Source of the DNA: Styela clava
Lineage: Eukaryota > Chordata > Ascidiacea > Stolidobranchia > Styelidae
Assembly (NCBI RefSeq): GCF_964204865.1
Contig: NC_135254.1
Location: forward strand, 4,221,001 to 4,285,000
DNA length: 64,000 nt
Direction: 5' to 3'
In this document: positions 35,475 to 47,839 of the stretch, one piece after another
Layout of the letters: the number at the start of each line of letters is the position of its first letter
How positions within the stretch are numbered: position 1 is the first letter of the stretch
Notes under the pieces: generated by a model
Seen by the model: only the letters and a program-made list of their open reading frames with translations
What the model was told of the DNA's origin: nothing
The model's database searches: none
Position numbers and translations under genes: made by a program

Positions 35475-36051
35475 TTACGACCAATATCCTGTTAGCTTAC
35501 GAGTTAGGTCAATGAGCGGCCACGTTGCTTTCATTAGTTGTGGTCGTATTGATCCTCGTTTGGGTGTGGTATATTTCTCATGACCAATCTTACAATCCAT
35601 TCATTGATATTATTCCATGACATGCCTTGCCATTATCCAAGTTATTTCCTTTATCCAACCGTCTCTAGATTGATTCCTTATTTGCAGTTCCACATTCAGA
35701 TTGTGTTGCCATTGATTGAGCAATAGAATGAGCGCCAAGATTTGGAAGTATCATTGTTTGCTGTCCAAGGTACGTATCGGGGCTGCGGCTCTTTGTTTAT
35801 AGTTTAATATTTCAACCCCTGGTCCTTGCTATTTCTTGTAAAGTTGTTCAGCTTCATTCTGCATCGGATGGCAAAAAACTTACGATGTATCACATAAAAG
35901 ATTTGAACGCAATGAATCGTATTCTACGTTACTGACAGACGAATCAATTAAAATTGCAACTTTTGCACATATCGTTTTTATTGTTGAGAACTTCTTCTCA
36001 ACGTTTAGCATAGAACATTCATTCATGATGCGCAACCAATCGTCACAAACC

Positions 36052-36214
36052 ATACTTACCTGACGAGGCAGTCAACCGCGATCACGAAGGCGGTTCTGCC
36101 TAGGCGAGGTTTAGTCATTGCACCCAGACTAAATTGACCCTAGCGATTATCCCAAATGTGGATAACTCGGTCGTGTAATTTCTGCTAGTGGGGACTGCGT
36201 TCGCGCTATTCCTT
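36052..36214 (+). ncRNA. U1: U1 snRNA, copy 50 (trimer unit 1)
   Basis: Single change C159U, giving a G-U wobble in stem IV. Promoter P2t. Confidence 0.93.
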
Positions 36215-36806
36215 TTATATATTTGCTCACGACCAATATCCTGTTGGCTTACGGGTTAGGTCAATGAGCGGCCACGTTGCTTTCATTAGTTGTGGCCGTA
36301 TTTGATCCTCGTTTGGGTGTGGTATATTTCTCATGAACAATCTTACAATCCATTCATTGATATTACTCCATGACATGCCTTGCCATTATCCAAGTTATTT
36401 GCCTCATCCAACCGTCTCTAGATTGATTCCTTATTTGCAGTTCCACATTCAGATTGTGTTGCCATTGATTGAGCAATAGAATGAGCGCCAAGATTTGGAA
36501 GTATAATTGTTTGCTGTCCAAGGGTACGTATTGGGGCTGTGGCTCTTTGTTTATAGTTTATTATTTTAAACCCTGGCTCTTTGCTATTTCTTGTAAAGTT
36601 GTTCAGCTTCATTCTGCATCGGATGGCAAAGAACTCGCGATGTATCACATAAAAGATTTGAACGCAATGAATCGTATTCTACGTTACTGACAGACGAATC
36701 AATTAAAATTGCAACTTTTGCACATATCGTTTTTATTGTTGAGAACTTCTTCTCAACATTTAGCATAGAACATTCATTCATGATGCGCAACCAATCGTCA
36801 CAAATC

Positions 36807-36969
36807 ATACTTACCTGACGGGGCAGTCAACCGTGATCACGTAGGCGTTTCTGCCTAGGCGAGGTTTAGTCATTGCACCCAGACTAAATTGACCCTAGCG
36901 ATTATCCCAAATGTGGATAACTCGGTCGTGTAATTTCTGCTAGTGGGGACTGCGTTCGCGCTATCCATT
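36807..36969 (+). ncRNA. U1: U1 snRNA, copy 51 (loop I variant; trimer unit 2)
   Basis: A15G, C28U, A36U, G42U, C161A. G42U adds a C-U mismatch in stem I. Promoter P1. Confidence 0.89.
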
Positions 36970-37490
36970 TTGTATATTTGCTCACTACCAATAATCCTGT
37001 TGGCTTTCGAGTTAGGTCAATGAGCGGCCACGTTGCTTTCATTAGTTGTGGCCGTATTGATCCTCGTATAGGTGTGTTATATTTCTCATGACCAATCTTA
37101 CAATCCATTTATTGATATTATGACATGCCTTGCCATTATCCAAGTTATTTCCTTTATCCAACCGTCTCTAGATTGATTCCTTATTTGCAGTTCCACATTC
37201 AGATTGTGTTGCCATTGATTGAGCAATAGAATGAGCGCCAAGATTTGGAAGTATCATTGTTTGCTGTCCAAGGTACGTATTGGGGTTCAGCTACATTCTG
37301 CATCGGATGGCAAAGAACTCGCGATGTATCACATAAAAGATTTGAACGCAATGAATCGTATTCTACGTTACTGACAGACGAATCAATTAAAATTGCAAAT
37401 TTTGCACATATCGTTTTTATTGTTGAGAACTTCTTCTCAACATTTAGCATAGAACATTCATTCATGATGCGCAACCAATCGTCGCAAATC

Positions 37491-37613
37491 ATACTTACCT
37501 GACGAGGCAGTCAACCGCGATCACGAAGACGGTTCTGCCTAGGCGAGGTTGACCCTAGCGATTATCCCAAATGTAGATAACTCGGTCGTGTAATTTCTGC
37601 TAGTGGGGACTGC
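37491..37613 (+). pseudogene. U1: U1 snRNA lacking both stem-loops II and IV, copy 52
   Basis: GCGAGGTT joins directly to GACCC, a 24-bp loss equivalent to nt 59-82, which is exactly the stem-loop II hairpin (TT at the ends leaves the breakpoint ambiguous by 2 bp). The 28-bp stem-loop IV deletion is also present, with G39A and G109A. The remaining 123 nt keep the 5' end, the U1-70K hairpin, stem III and the Sm site. No U1A binding or normal snRNP assembly is expected. Promoter P1 without the 9-bp duplication. Confidence 0.9.
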
Positions 37614-38190
37614 TTACGACCAATATCCTGTTAGCTTACGAGTTAGGTCAATGAGCGGCCACGTTGCTTTCATTAGTTGTGGTCGTATTGATCCTCGTTT
37701 GGGTGTGGTATATTTCTCATGACCAATCTTACAATCCCTTCATTGATATTATTCCATGACATGCCTTGCCATTATCCAAGTTATTTCCTTTATCCAACCG
37801 TCTCTAGATTGATTCCTTATTTGCAGTTCCACATTCAGATTGTGTTGCCATTGATTGAGCAATAGAATGAGCGCCAAGATTTGGAAGTATCATTGTTTGC
37901 TGTCCAAGGTACGTATCGGGGCTGCGGCTCTTTGTTTATAGTTTAATATTTCAACCCCTGGTCCTTGCTATTTCTTGTAAAGTTGTTCAGCTTCATTCTG
38001 CATCGGATGGCAAAAAACTCACGATGTATCACATAAAAGATTTGAACGCAATGAATCGTAATCTACGTTACTGACAGACAAATCAATAAAAATTGCAACT
38101 TTTGCACATATCGTTTTTATTGTTGAGAACTTCTTCTCAACATTTAGCATAGAACATTCATTCATGATGCGCAACCAATCGTCACAAACC

Positions 38191-38353
38191 AAACTTACCT
38201 GACGAGGCAGTCAACCGCGATCACGAAGGCGGTTCTGTCTAGGCGAGGTTTAGTCATTGCACCCAGACTAAATTGACCCTAGCGATTATCCCAAATGTTG
38301 GTAACTTGGTCGTGTAATTTCTGCTAGTGGGGACTGCGTTCGCGCTATCCCTT
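38191..38353 (+). ncRNA. U1: U1 snRNA, copy 53 (AAAC 5' end; hybrid unit)
   Basis: U2A, C48U, G109U, A111G, C117U. The body is copy 27 type, but the spacer switches to trimer unit 2 type at CGTATAGGTGTG near 38448. Promoter P1. Confidence 0.89.
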
Positions 38354-38887
38354 TTATATATTTGCTCACGACCAATATTCTGTTGGCTTACGAGTTAGGT
38401 CAATGAGCGGCCACGTTGCTTTCATTAGTTGTGGCCGTATTGATCCTCGTATAGGTGTGTTATATTTCTCATGACCAATCTTACAATCCATTTATTGATA
38501 TTATTCCATGACATGCCTTGCCATTATCCAAGTTATTTTCTTTATCCAACCGTCTCTAGATTGATTCCTTATTTGCAGTTCCACATTCAGATTGTGTTGC
38601 CATTGATTGAGCAATAGAATGATCGCCAAGATTTGGAAGTATCATTGTTTGCTGTCCAAGGTACGTATTGGGGTTCAGCTACATTCTGCATCGGATGGCA
38701 AAGAACTCGCGATGTATCACATAAAAGATTTGAACGCAATGAAGCGTATTCTACGTTACTGACAGACGAATCAATTAAAATTGCAAATTTTGCACATATC
38801 GTTTTTATTGTTGAGATTGTTGAGAACTTCTTCTCAACATTTAGCATAGAACATTCATTCATGATGCGCAACCAATCGTCACAAATC

Positions 38888-39034
38888 ATACTTACCTGAC
38901 GAGGCAGTCAACCGCGATCACGAAGACGGTTCTGCCTAGGCGAGGTTTAGTCATTGCACCCAGACTAAATTGACCCTAGCGATTATCCCAAATGTAGATA
39001 ACTCGGTCGTGTAATTTCTGCTAGTGGGGACTGC
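38888..39034 (+). pseudogene. U1: U1 snRNA lacking stem-loop IV, copy 54
   Basis: 28-bp loss as copy 26, plus G39A and G109A. Promoter P1 with the 9-bp duplication. It follows the hybrid unit 53 rather than a loop I variant. Confidence 0.88.
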
Positions 39035-39611
39035 TTACGACCAATATCCTGTTAGCTTACGAGTTAGGTCAATGAGCGGCCACGTTGCTTTCATTAGTTG
39101 TGGTCGTATTGATCCTCGTTTGGGTGTGGTATATTTCTCATGACCAATCTTACAATCCATTCATTGATATTATTCCATGACATGCCTTGCCATTATCCAA
39201 GTTATTTCCTTTATCCAACCGTCTCTAGATTGATTCCTTATTTGCAGTTCCACATTCAGATTGTGTTGCCATTGATTGAGCAATAGAATGAGCGCCAAGA
39301 TTTGGAAGTATCATTGTTTGCTGTCCAAGGTACGTATCGGGGCTGCGGCTCTTTGTTTATAGTTTAATATTTCAACCCCTGGTCCTTGCTATTTCTTGTA
39401 AAGTTGTTCAGCTTCATTCTGCATCGGATGGCAAAAAACTCACGATGTATCACATAAAAGATTTGAACGCAATGAATCGTATTCTACGTTACTGACAGAC
39501 GAATCAATTAAAATTGCAACTTTTGCACATATCGTTTTTATTGTTGAGAACTTCTTCTCAACGTTTAGCATAGAACATTCATTCATGATGCGCAACCAAT
39601 CGTCACAAACC

Positions 39612-39774
39612 ATACTTACCTGACGAGGCAGTCAACCGCGATCACGAAGGCGGTTCTGCCTAGGCGAGGTTTAGTCATTGCACCCAGACTAAATTGACCC
39701 TAGCGATTATCCCAAATGTGGATAACTCGGTCGTGTAATTTCTGCTAGTGGGGACTGCGTTCGCGCTATCCCTT
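39612..39774 (+). ncRNA. U1: U1 snRNA, copy 55 (canonical; trimer unit 1)
   Basis: Identical to copy 1. Promoter P2t. Confidence 0.95.
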
Positions 39775-40366
39775 TTATATATTTGCTCACGACCAATATC
39801 CTGTTGGCTTACGGGTTAGGTCAATGAGCGGCCACGTTGCTTTCATTAGTTGTGGCCGTATTTGATCCTCGTTTGGGTGTGGTATATTTCTCATGAACAA
39901 TCTTACAATCCATTCATTGATATTACTCCATGACATGCCTTGCCATTATCCAAGTTATTTGCCTCATCCAACCGTCTCTAGATTGATTCCTTATTTGCAG
40001 TTCCACATTCAGATTGTGTTGCCATTGATTGAGCAATAGAATGAGCGCCAAGATTTGGAAGTATAATTGTTTGCTGTCCAAGGGTACGTATTGGGGCTGT
40101 GGCTCTTTGTTTATAGTTTATTATTTTAAACCCTGGCTCTTTGCTATTTCTTGTAAAGTTGTTCAGCTTCATTCTGCATCGGATGGCAAAGAACTCGCGA
40201 TGTATCACATAAAAGATTTGAACGCAATGAATCGTATTCTACGTTACTGACAGACGAATCAATTAAAATTGCAACTTTTGCACATATCGTTTTTATTGTT
40301 GAGAACTTCTTCTCAACATTTAGCATAGAACATTCATTCATGATGCGCAACCAATCGTCACAAACC

Positions 40367-40529
40367 ATACTTACCTGACGGGGCAGTCAACCGTGATCAC
40401 GTAGGCGTTTCTGCCTAGGCGAGGTTTAGTCATTGCACCCAGACTAAATTGACCCTAGCGATTATCCCAAATGTGGATAACTCGGTCGTGTAATTTCTGC
40501 TAGTGGGGACTGCGTTCGCGCTATCCATT
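40367..40529 (+). ncRNA. U1: U1 snRNA, copy 56 (loop I variant; trimer unit 2)
   Basis: A15G, C28U, A36U, G42U, C161A. Promoter P1. The downstream hairpin has both arms changed (CGGCCAA, GTGGTCG). Confidence 0.89.
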
Positions 40530-41050
40530 TTGTATATTTGCTCACTACCAATAATCCTGTTGGCTTTCGAGTTAGGTCAATGAGCGGCCAAGTTGCTTTC
40601 ATTAGTTGTGGTCGTATTGATCCTCGTATAGGTGTGTTATATTTCTCATGACCAATCTTACAATCCATTTATTGATATTATGACATGCCTTGCCATTATC
40701 CAAGTTATTTCCTTTATCCAACCGTCTCTAGATTGATTCCTTATTTGCAGTTCCACATTCAGATTGTGTTGCCATTGATTGAGCAATAGAATGAGCGCCA
40801 AGATTTGGAAGTATCATTGTTTGCTGTCCAAGGTACGTATTGGGGTTCAGCTACATTCTGCATCGGATGGCAAAGAACTCGCGATGTATCACATAAAAGA
40901 TTTGAACGCAATGAATCGTATTCTACGTTACTGACAGACGAATCAATTAAAATTGCAAATTTTGCACATATCGTTTTTATTGTTGAGAACTTCTTCTCAA
41001 CATTTAGCATAGAACATTCATTCATGATGCGCAACCAATCGTCGCAAATC

Positions 41051-41197
41051 ATACTTACCTGACGAGGCAGTCAACCGCGATCACGAAGACGGTTCTGCCT
41101 AGGCGAGGTTTAGTCATTGCACCCAGACTAGATTGACCCTAGCGATTATCCCAAATGTAGATAACTCGGTCGTGTAATTTCTGCTAGTGGGGACTGC
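41051..41197 (+). pseudogene. U1: U1 snRNA lacking stem-loop IV, copy 57 (trimer unit 3)
   Basis: 28-bp loss as copy 26, with G39A, A81G and G109A. Promoter P1 without the 9-bp duplication. The spacer after it lost 8 bp within CCAATCTTACAATCCC. Confidence 0.88.
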
Positions 41198-41766
41198 TTA
41201 CGACCAATATCCTGTTAGCTTACGAGTTAGGTCAATGAGCGGCCACGTTGCTTTCATTAGTTGTGGTCGTATTGATCCTCGTTTGGGTGTGGTATATTTC
41301 TCATGACCAATCCCTTCATTGATATTATTCCATGACATGCCTTGCCATTATCCAAGTTATTTCCTTTATCCAACCGTCTCTAGATTGATTCCTTATTTGC
41401 AGTTCCACATTCAGATTGTGTTGCCATTGATTGAGCAATAGAATGAGCGCCAAGATTTGGAAGTATCATTGTTTGCTGTCCAAGGTACGTATCGGGGCTG
41501 CGGCTCTTTGTTTATAGTTTAATATTTCAACCCCTGGTCCTTGCTATTTCTTGTAAAGTTGTTCAGCTTCATTCTGCATCGGATGGCAAAAAACTCACGA
41601 TGTATCACATAAAAGATTTGAACGCAATGAATCGTAATCTACGTTACTGACAGACGAATCAATAAAAATTGCAACTTTTGCACATATCGTTTTTATTGTT
41701 GAGAACTTCTTCTCAACATTTAGCATAGAACATTCATTCATGATGCGCAACCAATCGTCACAAACC

Positions 41767-41929
41767 AAACTTACCTGACGAGGCAGTCAACCGCGATCAC
41801 GAAGGCGGTTCTGTCTAGGCGAGGTTTAGTCATTGCACCCAGACTAAATTGACCCTAGCGATTATCCCAAATGTTGGTAACTTGGTCGTGTAATTTCTGC
41901 TAGTGGGGACTGCTTTCGCGCTATCCCTT
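41767..41929 (+). ncRNA. U1: U1 snRNA, copy 58 (AAAC 5' end; hybrid unit)
   Basis: U2A, C48U, G109U, A111G, C117U and G148U; the last breaks the pair closing the UUCG cap. The body is copy 27 type, but the spacer is trimer unit 1 type (GTATTTGATCC), so a crossover lies near 41930-42015. Promoter P1. Confidence 0.88.
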
Positions 41930-42521
41930 TTATATATTTGCTCACGACCAATATCCTGTTGGCTTACGAGTTAGGTCAATGAGCGGCCACGTTGCTTTCA
42001 TTAGTTGTGGCCGTATTTGATCCTCGTTTGGGTGTGGTATATTTCTCATGAACAATCTTACAATCCATTCATTGATATTACTCCATGACATGCCTTGCCA
42101 TTATCCAAGTTATTTGCCTCATCCAACCGTCTCTAGATTGATTCCTTATTTGCAGTTCCACATTCAGATTGTGTTGCCATTGATTGAGCAATAGAATGAG
42201 CGCCAAGATTTGGAAGTATAATTGTTTGCTGTCCAAGGGTACGTATTGGGGCTGTGGCTCTTTGTTTATAGTTTATTATTTTAAACCCTGGCTCTTTGCT
42301 ATTTCTTGTAAAGTTGTTCAGCTTCATTCTGCATCGGATGGCAAAGAACTCGCGATGTATCACATAAAAGATTTGAACGCAATGAATCGTATTCTACGTT
42401 ACTGACAGACGAATCAATTAAAATTGCAACTTTTGCACATATCGTTTTTATTGTTGAGAACTTCTTCTCAACATTTAGCATAGAACATTCATTCATGATG
42501 CGCAACCAATCGTCACAAACC

Positions 42522-42684
42522 ATACTTACCTGACGGGGCAGTCAACCGTGATCACGTAGGCGTTTCTGCCTAGGCGAGGTTTAGTCATTGCACCCAGACT
42601 AAATTGACCCTAGCGATTATCCCAAATGTGGATAACTCGGTCGTGTAATTTCTGCTAGTGGGGACTGCGTTCGCGCTATCCATT
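42522..42684 (+). ncRNA. U1: U1 snRNA, copy 59 (loop I variant; trimer unit 2)
   Basis: A15G, C28U, A36U, G42U, C161A. Promoter P1. Confidence 0.89.
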
Positions 42685-43205
42685 TTGTATATTTGCTCAC
42701 TACCAATAATCCTGTTGGCTTTCGAGTTAGGTCAATGAGCGGCCACGTTGCTTTCATTAGTTGTGGCCGTATTGATCCTCGTATAGGTGTGTTATATTTC
42801 TCATGACCAATCTTACAATCCATTTATTGATATTATGACATGCCTTGCCATTATCCAAGTTATTTCCTTTATCCAACCGTCTCTAGATTGATTCCTTATT
42901 TGCAGTTCCACATTCAGATTGTGTTGCCATTGATTGAGCAATAGAATGACCGCCAAGATTTGGAAGTATCATTGTTTGCTGTCCAAGGTACGTATTGGGG
43001 TTCAGCTACATTCTGCATCGGATGGCAAAGAACTCGCGATGTATCACATAAAAGATTTGAACGCAATGAATCGTATTCTACGTTACTGACAGACGAATCA
43101 ATTAAAATTGCAAATTTTGCACATATCGTTTTTATTGTTGAGAACTTCTTCTCAACATTTAGCATAGAACATTCATTCATGATGCGCAACCAATCGTCGC
43201 AAATC

Positions 43206-43352
43206 ATACTTACCTGACGAGGCAGTCAACCGCGATCACGAAGACGGTTCTGCCTAGGCGAGGTTTAGTCATTGCACCCAGACTAGATTGACCCTAGCGA
43301 TTATCCCAAATGTAGATAACTCGGTCGTGTAATTTCTGCTAGTGGGGACTGC
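43206..43352 (+). pseudogene. U1: U1 snRNA lacking stem-loop IV, copy 60 (trimer unit 3)
   Basis: 28-bp loss as copy 26, with G39A, A81G and G109A, as copy 57. Promoter P1. Last member of the truncated class in the window. Confidence 0.88.
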
Positions 43353-43929
43353 TTACGACCAATATCCTGTTAGCTTACGAGTTAGGTCAATGAGCGGCCA
43401 CGTTGCTTTCATTAGTTGTGGTCGTATTGATCCTCGTTTGGGTGTGGTATATTTCTCATGACCAATCTTACAATCCCTTCATTGATATTATTCCATGACA
43501 TGCCTTGCCATTATCCAAGTTATTTCCTTTATCCAACCGTCTCTAGATTGATTCCTTATTTGCAGTTCCACATTCAGATTGTGTTGCCATTGATTGAGCA
43601 ATAGAATGAGCGCCAAGATTTGGAAGTATCATTGTTTGCTGTCCAAGGTACGTATCGGGGCTGCGGCTCTTTGTTTATAGTTTAATATTTCAACCCCTGG
43701 TCCTTGCTATTTCTTGTAAAGTTGTTCAGCTTCATTCTGCATCGGATGGCAAAAAACTCACGATGTATCACATAAAAGATTTGAACGCAATGAATCGTAA
43801 TCTACGTTACTGACAGACGAATCAATAAAAATTGCAACTTTTGCACATATCGTTTTTATTGTTGAGAACTTCTTCTCAACATTTAGCATAGAACATTCAT
43901 TCATGATGCGCAACCAATCGTCACAAACC

Positions 43930-44092
43930 AAACTTACCTGACGAGGCAGTCAACCGCGATCACGAAGGCGGTTCTGTCTAGGCGAGGTTTAGTCATTGCA
44001 CCCAGACTGAATTGACCCTAGCGATTATCCCAAATGTTGGTAACTTGGTCGTGTAATTTCTGCTAGTGGGGACTGCGTTCGCGCTATTCCTT
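43930..44092 (+). ncRNA. U1: U1 snRNA, copy 61 (AAAC 5' end)
   Basis: U2A, C48U, A80G, G109U, A111G, C117U, C159U: the most substituted copy of the copy 27 family. Promoter P1. Confidence 0.88.
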
Positions 44093-44681
44093 TTATATAT
44101 TTGCTCACGACCAATATTCAGTTGGCTTACGATTTAGGTCAATGAGCGGCCACGTTGCTTTCATTAGTTGTGGCCGTATTGATCCTCGTTTAGGTGTGGT
44201 ATATTTCTCATGAACAATCTTACAATCCATTCATTGATATTATTCCATGACATGCCTTGCCATTATCCAAGTTATTTCCTTTATCCAACCGTCTCTAGAT
44301 TGATTCCTTATTTGCAGTTCCACATTCAGATTGTGTTGCCATTGATTGAGCAATAGAATGAGCGCCAAGATTTGGAAGTATCATTGTTTGCTGTCCAAGG
44401 TACGTATCGGTGCTGCGGCTCTTTGTTTATAGTTCAATATTTCAATCCCTGGTCCTTGCTATTTCTTGTAAAGTTGTTCAGCTTCATTCTGCATCGGATG
44501 GCAAAAAACTCACGATGTATCACATAAAAGATTTGAACGCAATGAATCGTATTCTACGTTACTGACAGACGAATCAATTAAAATTGCAACTTTTGCACAT
44601 ATCGTTTTTATTGTTGAGAACTTCTTCTCAACATGTAGCATAAAACATTCATTCATGATGCGCAACCAATCGTCACAAACC

Positions 44682-44844
44682 ATACTTACCTGACGAGGCA
44701 GTCAACCGCGATCACGAAGGCGCTTCTGCCTAGGCGAGGTTTAGTCGTTGCACCCAGACTAAATTGACCCTAGCGATTATCCCAAATGTGGATAACTCGG
44801 TCGTGTAATTTCTGCTAGTGGGGACTGCGTTCGCGCTATCCCTT
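44682..44844 (+). ncRNA. U1: U1 snRNA, copy 62 (U1A-loop variant)
   Basis: G42C and A66G, as copy 28, with the same altered PSEA (P5). Confidence 0.9.
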
Positions 44845-45433
44845 TTATATATTTGCTCACGACCAATATCCTGTTGGCTTACGAGTTAGGTCAATGAGCG
44901 GCCACGTTACTTTCATTAGTTGTGGCCGTATTGATCCTCGTTTGGGTGTGGTATATTTCTCATGAACAATCTTACAATCCATTCATTGATATTATTCCAT
45001 GACATGCCTTGCCATTATCCAAGTTATTTCCTTTATCCAACCGTCTCTAGATTGATTCCTTATTTGCAGTTCCACATTCAGATTGTGTTGCCATTGATTG
45101 AGCAATAGAATGAGCGCCAAGATTTGGAAGTATCATTGTTTGCTGTCCAAGGTACGTATCGGGGCTGCGGCTCTTTGTTTATAGTTTAATATTTCAACCC
45201 CTGGTCCTTGCTATTTCTTGTAAAGTTGTTCAGCTTCATTCTGCATCGGATGGCAAAAAACTCACGATGTATCACATAAAAGATTTGAACGCAATGAATC
45301 GTATTCCACGTTACTGACAGACGAATCAATTAAAATTGCAACTTTTGCACATATCGTTTTTATTGTTGAGAACTTCTTCTCAACATTTAGCATAGAACAT
45401 TCATTCATGATGCGCAACCAATCGTCACAAACC

Positions 45434-45596
45434 ATACTTACCTGACGGGGCAGTCAACCGCGATCACGAAGGCGGTTCTGCCTAGGCGAGGTTTAGTCAT
45501 TGCACCCAGACTAAATTGACCCTAGCGATTATCCCAAATGTGGATAACTCGGTCGTGTAATTTCTGCTAGTGGGGACTGCGTTCGCGCTATCCCTT
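45434..45596 (+). ncRNA. U1: U1 snRNA, copy 63
   Basis: Single change A15G, keeping a G-U pair in stem I. Promoter P1. Counterpart of copy 1 at an offset of 45297 bp. Confidence 0.94.
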
Positions 45597-46172
45597 TTAT
45601 ATATTTGCTCACTACCAATAATCTTGTTGTCTTTCGAGTTAGGTCAAAGAGCGGCCACGCTGCTTTCATTAGTTGTGGCCGTATTGATCCTCGTTTGGGT
45701 GTGTTATATTTCTCATGACCAATCTTACAATCCATTTATTGATATTATTCCATGACATGCTTTGCCATTATCCAAGTTATCCCTTTATCCAACCGTCCTT
45801 GCTTGCAGTTCCACATTCAGATTGTGTTGCCATTGATTGAGCAATAGAATGAGCGCCTAGTTTCGGAAATATCGTTATTCTCTGTTTAGGGTACGTATCG
45901 GAGCTGCGGCTCTTTGTTTATAGTTTAATGTTTCAACCCCTGGTCCTTGCTATTTCTTGTAAAGTTGTTCAGCTTCATTCTGCATCGGATGGCAAAAAAC
46001 TCACGATGTATCACATAAAAGATTTGAACGCAATGAATCGTATTCTACGTTACTGACAGACGAATCAATTAAAATTGCAACTTTTGCACATATCGTTTTT
46101 ATTGTTGAGAACTTCTTCTCAACATTTAGCATAGAACATTCATTCATGATGCGCAACCAATCGTCACAAATC

Positions 46173-46335
46173 ATACTTACCTGACGGGGCAGTCAACCGT
46201 GATCACGTAGGCGGTTCTGCCTAGGCGAGGTTTAGTCATTGCACCCAGACTAAATTGACCCTAGCGATTATCCCAAATGTAGATAACTCGGTCGTGTAAT
46301 TTTTGCTAGTGGGGACTGCGTTCGCGCTATCCCTT
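46173..46335 (+). ncRNA. U1: U1 snRNA, copy 64 (loop I and Sm variant)
   Basis: A15G, C28U, A36U, G109A, C131U. Shares the AAUUUUUGC Sm site with copy 2 but lacks G124U and C151U. Promoter P1. Confidence 0.9.
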
Positions 46336-46924
46336 TTATATATTTGCTTACGACCAATATCCTGTTAGCTTACGAGTTAGGTAAATGAGCGGCCACGTTG
46401 CTTTCATTAGTTGTGGCCGTATTGATCCTCGTTTGGGTGTGGTATATTTCTCATGACCAATCTTACAATCCATTCATCGATATTATTCCATGACATGCCT
46501 TGCCATTATCCAAGTTATTTCCTTTATCCAACCGTCTCTAGATTGATTCCTTATTTGCAGTTCCACATTCAGATTGTGTTGCCATTGATTGAGCAATAGA
46601 ATGAGCGCCAAGATTTGGAAGTATCATTGTTTGCTGTCCAAGGTACGTATCGGGGCTGCGGCTCTTTGTTTATAGTTTAATATTTCAACCCCTGGTCCTT
46701 GCTATTTCTTGTAAAGTTGTTCAGCTTCATTCTGCATCGGATGGCAAAAAACTCACGATGTATCACATAAAAGATTTGAACGCAATGAATCGTATTCTAC
46801 GTTACTGACAGACGAATCAATTAAAATTGCAACTTTTGCACATATCGTTTTTATTGTGGAGAACTTCTTCTCAACGTTTAGCATAGAACATTCATTCATG
46901 ATGCGCAACCAATCGTCACAAACC

Positions 46925-47087
46925 ATACTTACCTGACGAGGCAGTCAACCGCGATCACGAAGGCGGTTCTGCCTAGGCGAGGTTTAGTCATTGCACCCAG
47001 ACTAAATTGACCCTGGCGATTATCCCAAATGTGGATAACTCGGTCGTGTAATTTCTGCTAGTGGGGACTGCGTTCGCGCTATCCCTT
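46925..47087 (+). ncRNA. U1: U1 snRNA, copy 65
   Basis: Single change A91G, shared with copy 3, whose U132A it lacks. Promoter P2g. Confidence 0.93.
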
Positions 47088-47676
47088 TTATATATTTGCT
47101 CACGACCAATATCCTGTTGGCTTACGAGTTAGGTCAATGAGCGGCCACGTTGCTTTCATTAGTTGTGGCCTTATTGATCCTCGTTTGGGTGTGGTATATT
47201 TCTCATGAACAATCTTACAATCCATTCATTGATATTATTCCATGACATGCCTTGCCATTATCCAAGTTATTTCCTTTATCCAACCGTCTCTAGATTGATT
47301 CCTTATTTGCAGTTCCACATTCAGATTGTGTTGCCATTGATTGAGCAATAGAATGAGCGCCAAGATTTGGAAGTATCGTTGTTTGCTGTCCAAGGTACGT
47401 ATCGGGGCTGCGGCTCTTTGTTTATAGTTTAATATTTCAACCCCTGGTCCTTGCTATTTCTTGTAAAGTTGTTCAGCTTCATTCTGCATCGGATGGCAAA
47501 AAACTCACGATGTATCACATAAAAGATTTGAACGCAATGAATCGTATTCTACGTTACTGACAGACGAATCAATTAAAATTGCAACTTTTGCACATATCGT
47601 TTTTATTGTGGAGAACTTCTTCTCAACGTTTAGCATAGAACATTCATTCATGATGCGCAACCAATCGTCACAAACC

Positions 47677-47839
47677 ATACTTACCTGACGAGGCAGTCAA
47701 CCGCGATCACGAAGGCGGTTCTGCCTAGGCGAGGTTTAGTCATTGCACCCAGACTAAATTGACCCTAGCGATTATCCCAAATGTGGATAACTCGGTCGTG
47801 TAATTTCTGCTAGTGGGGACTGCGTTCGCGCTATCCCTT
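47677..47839 (+). ncRNA. U1: U1 snRNA, copy 66 (canonical)
   Basis: Identical to copy 1. Promoter P2g. Confidence 0.95.

Larger units (their letters stand above)
28778..36057 (+). repeat. 8088-bp block, second copy (7280 bp after an 808-bp loss)
   Basis: Ten units in the same order as 20690-28777, but copy 31 is missing and the junction at about 30174 has also lost 56 bp. The size difference is exactly 808 bp (752+56). Confidence 0.88.
33881..36057 (+). repeat. Higher-order trimer, member E (2177 bp)
   Basis: Duplicate of member C; shares its CATTTATG promoter change and GATATTGCTCC. Confidence 0.9.
36058..38196 (+). repeat. Higher-order trimer, member F (2139 bp)
   Basis: Intervals 755+684+700. 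It is shortened by loss of TTCCA before TGACATGCC, absence of the 9-bp promoter duplication, and the 24-bp stem-loop II deletion. Confidence 0.88.
39618..41772 (+). repeat. Higher-order trimer, member G (2155 bp)
   Basis: Intervals 755+684+716, with an 8-bp spacer loss in its third unit. Confidence 0.88.
41773..43935 (+). repeat. Higher-order trimer, member H (2163 bp)
   Basis: Intervals 755+684+724. Its first gene is the AAAC-type hybrid (copy 58) instead of a canonical U1. Confidence 0.85.
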
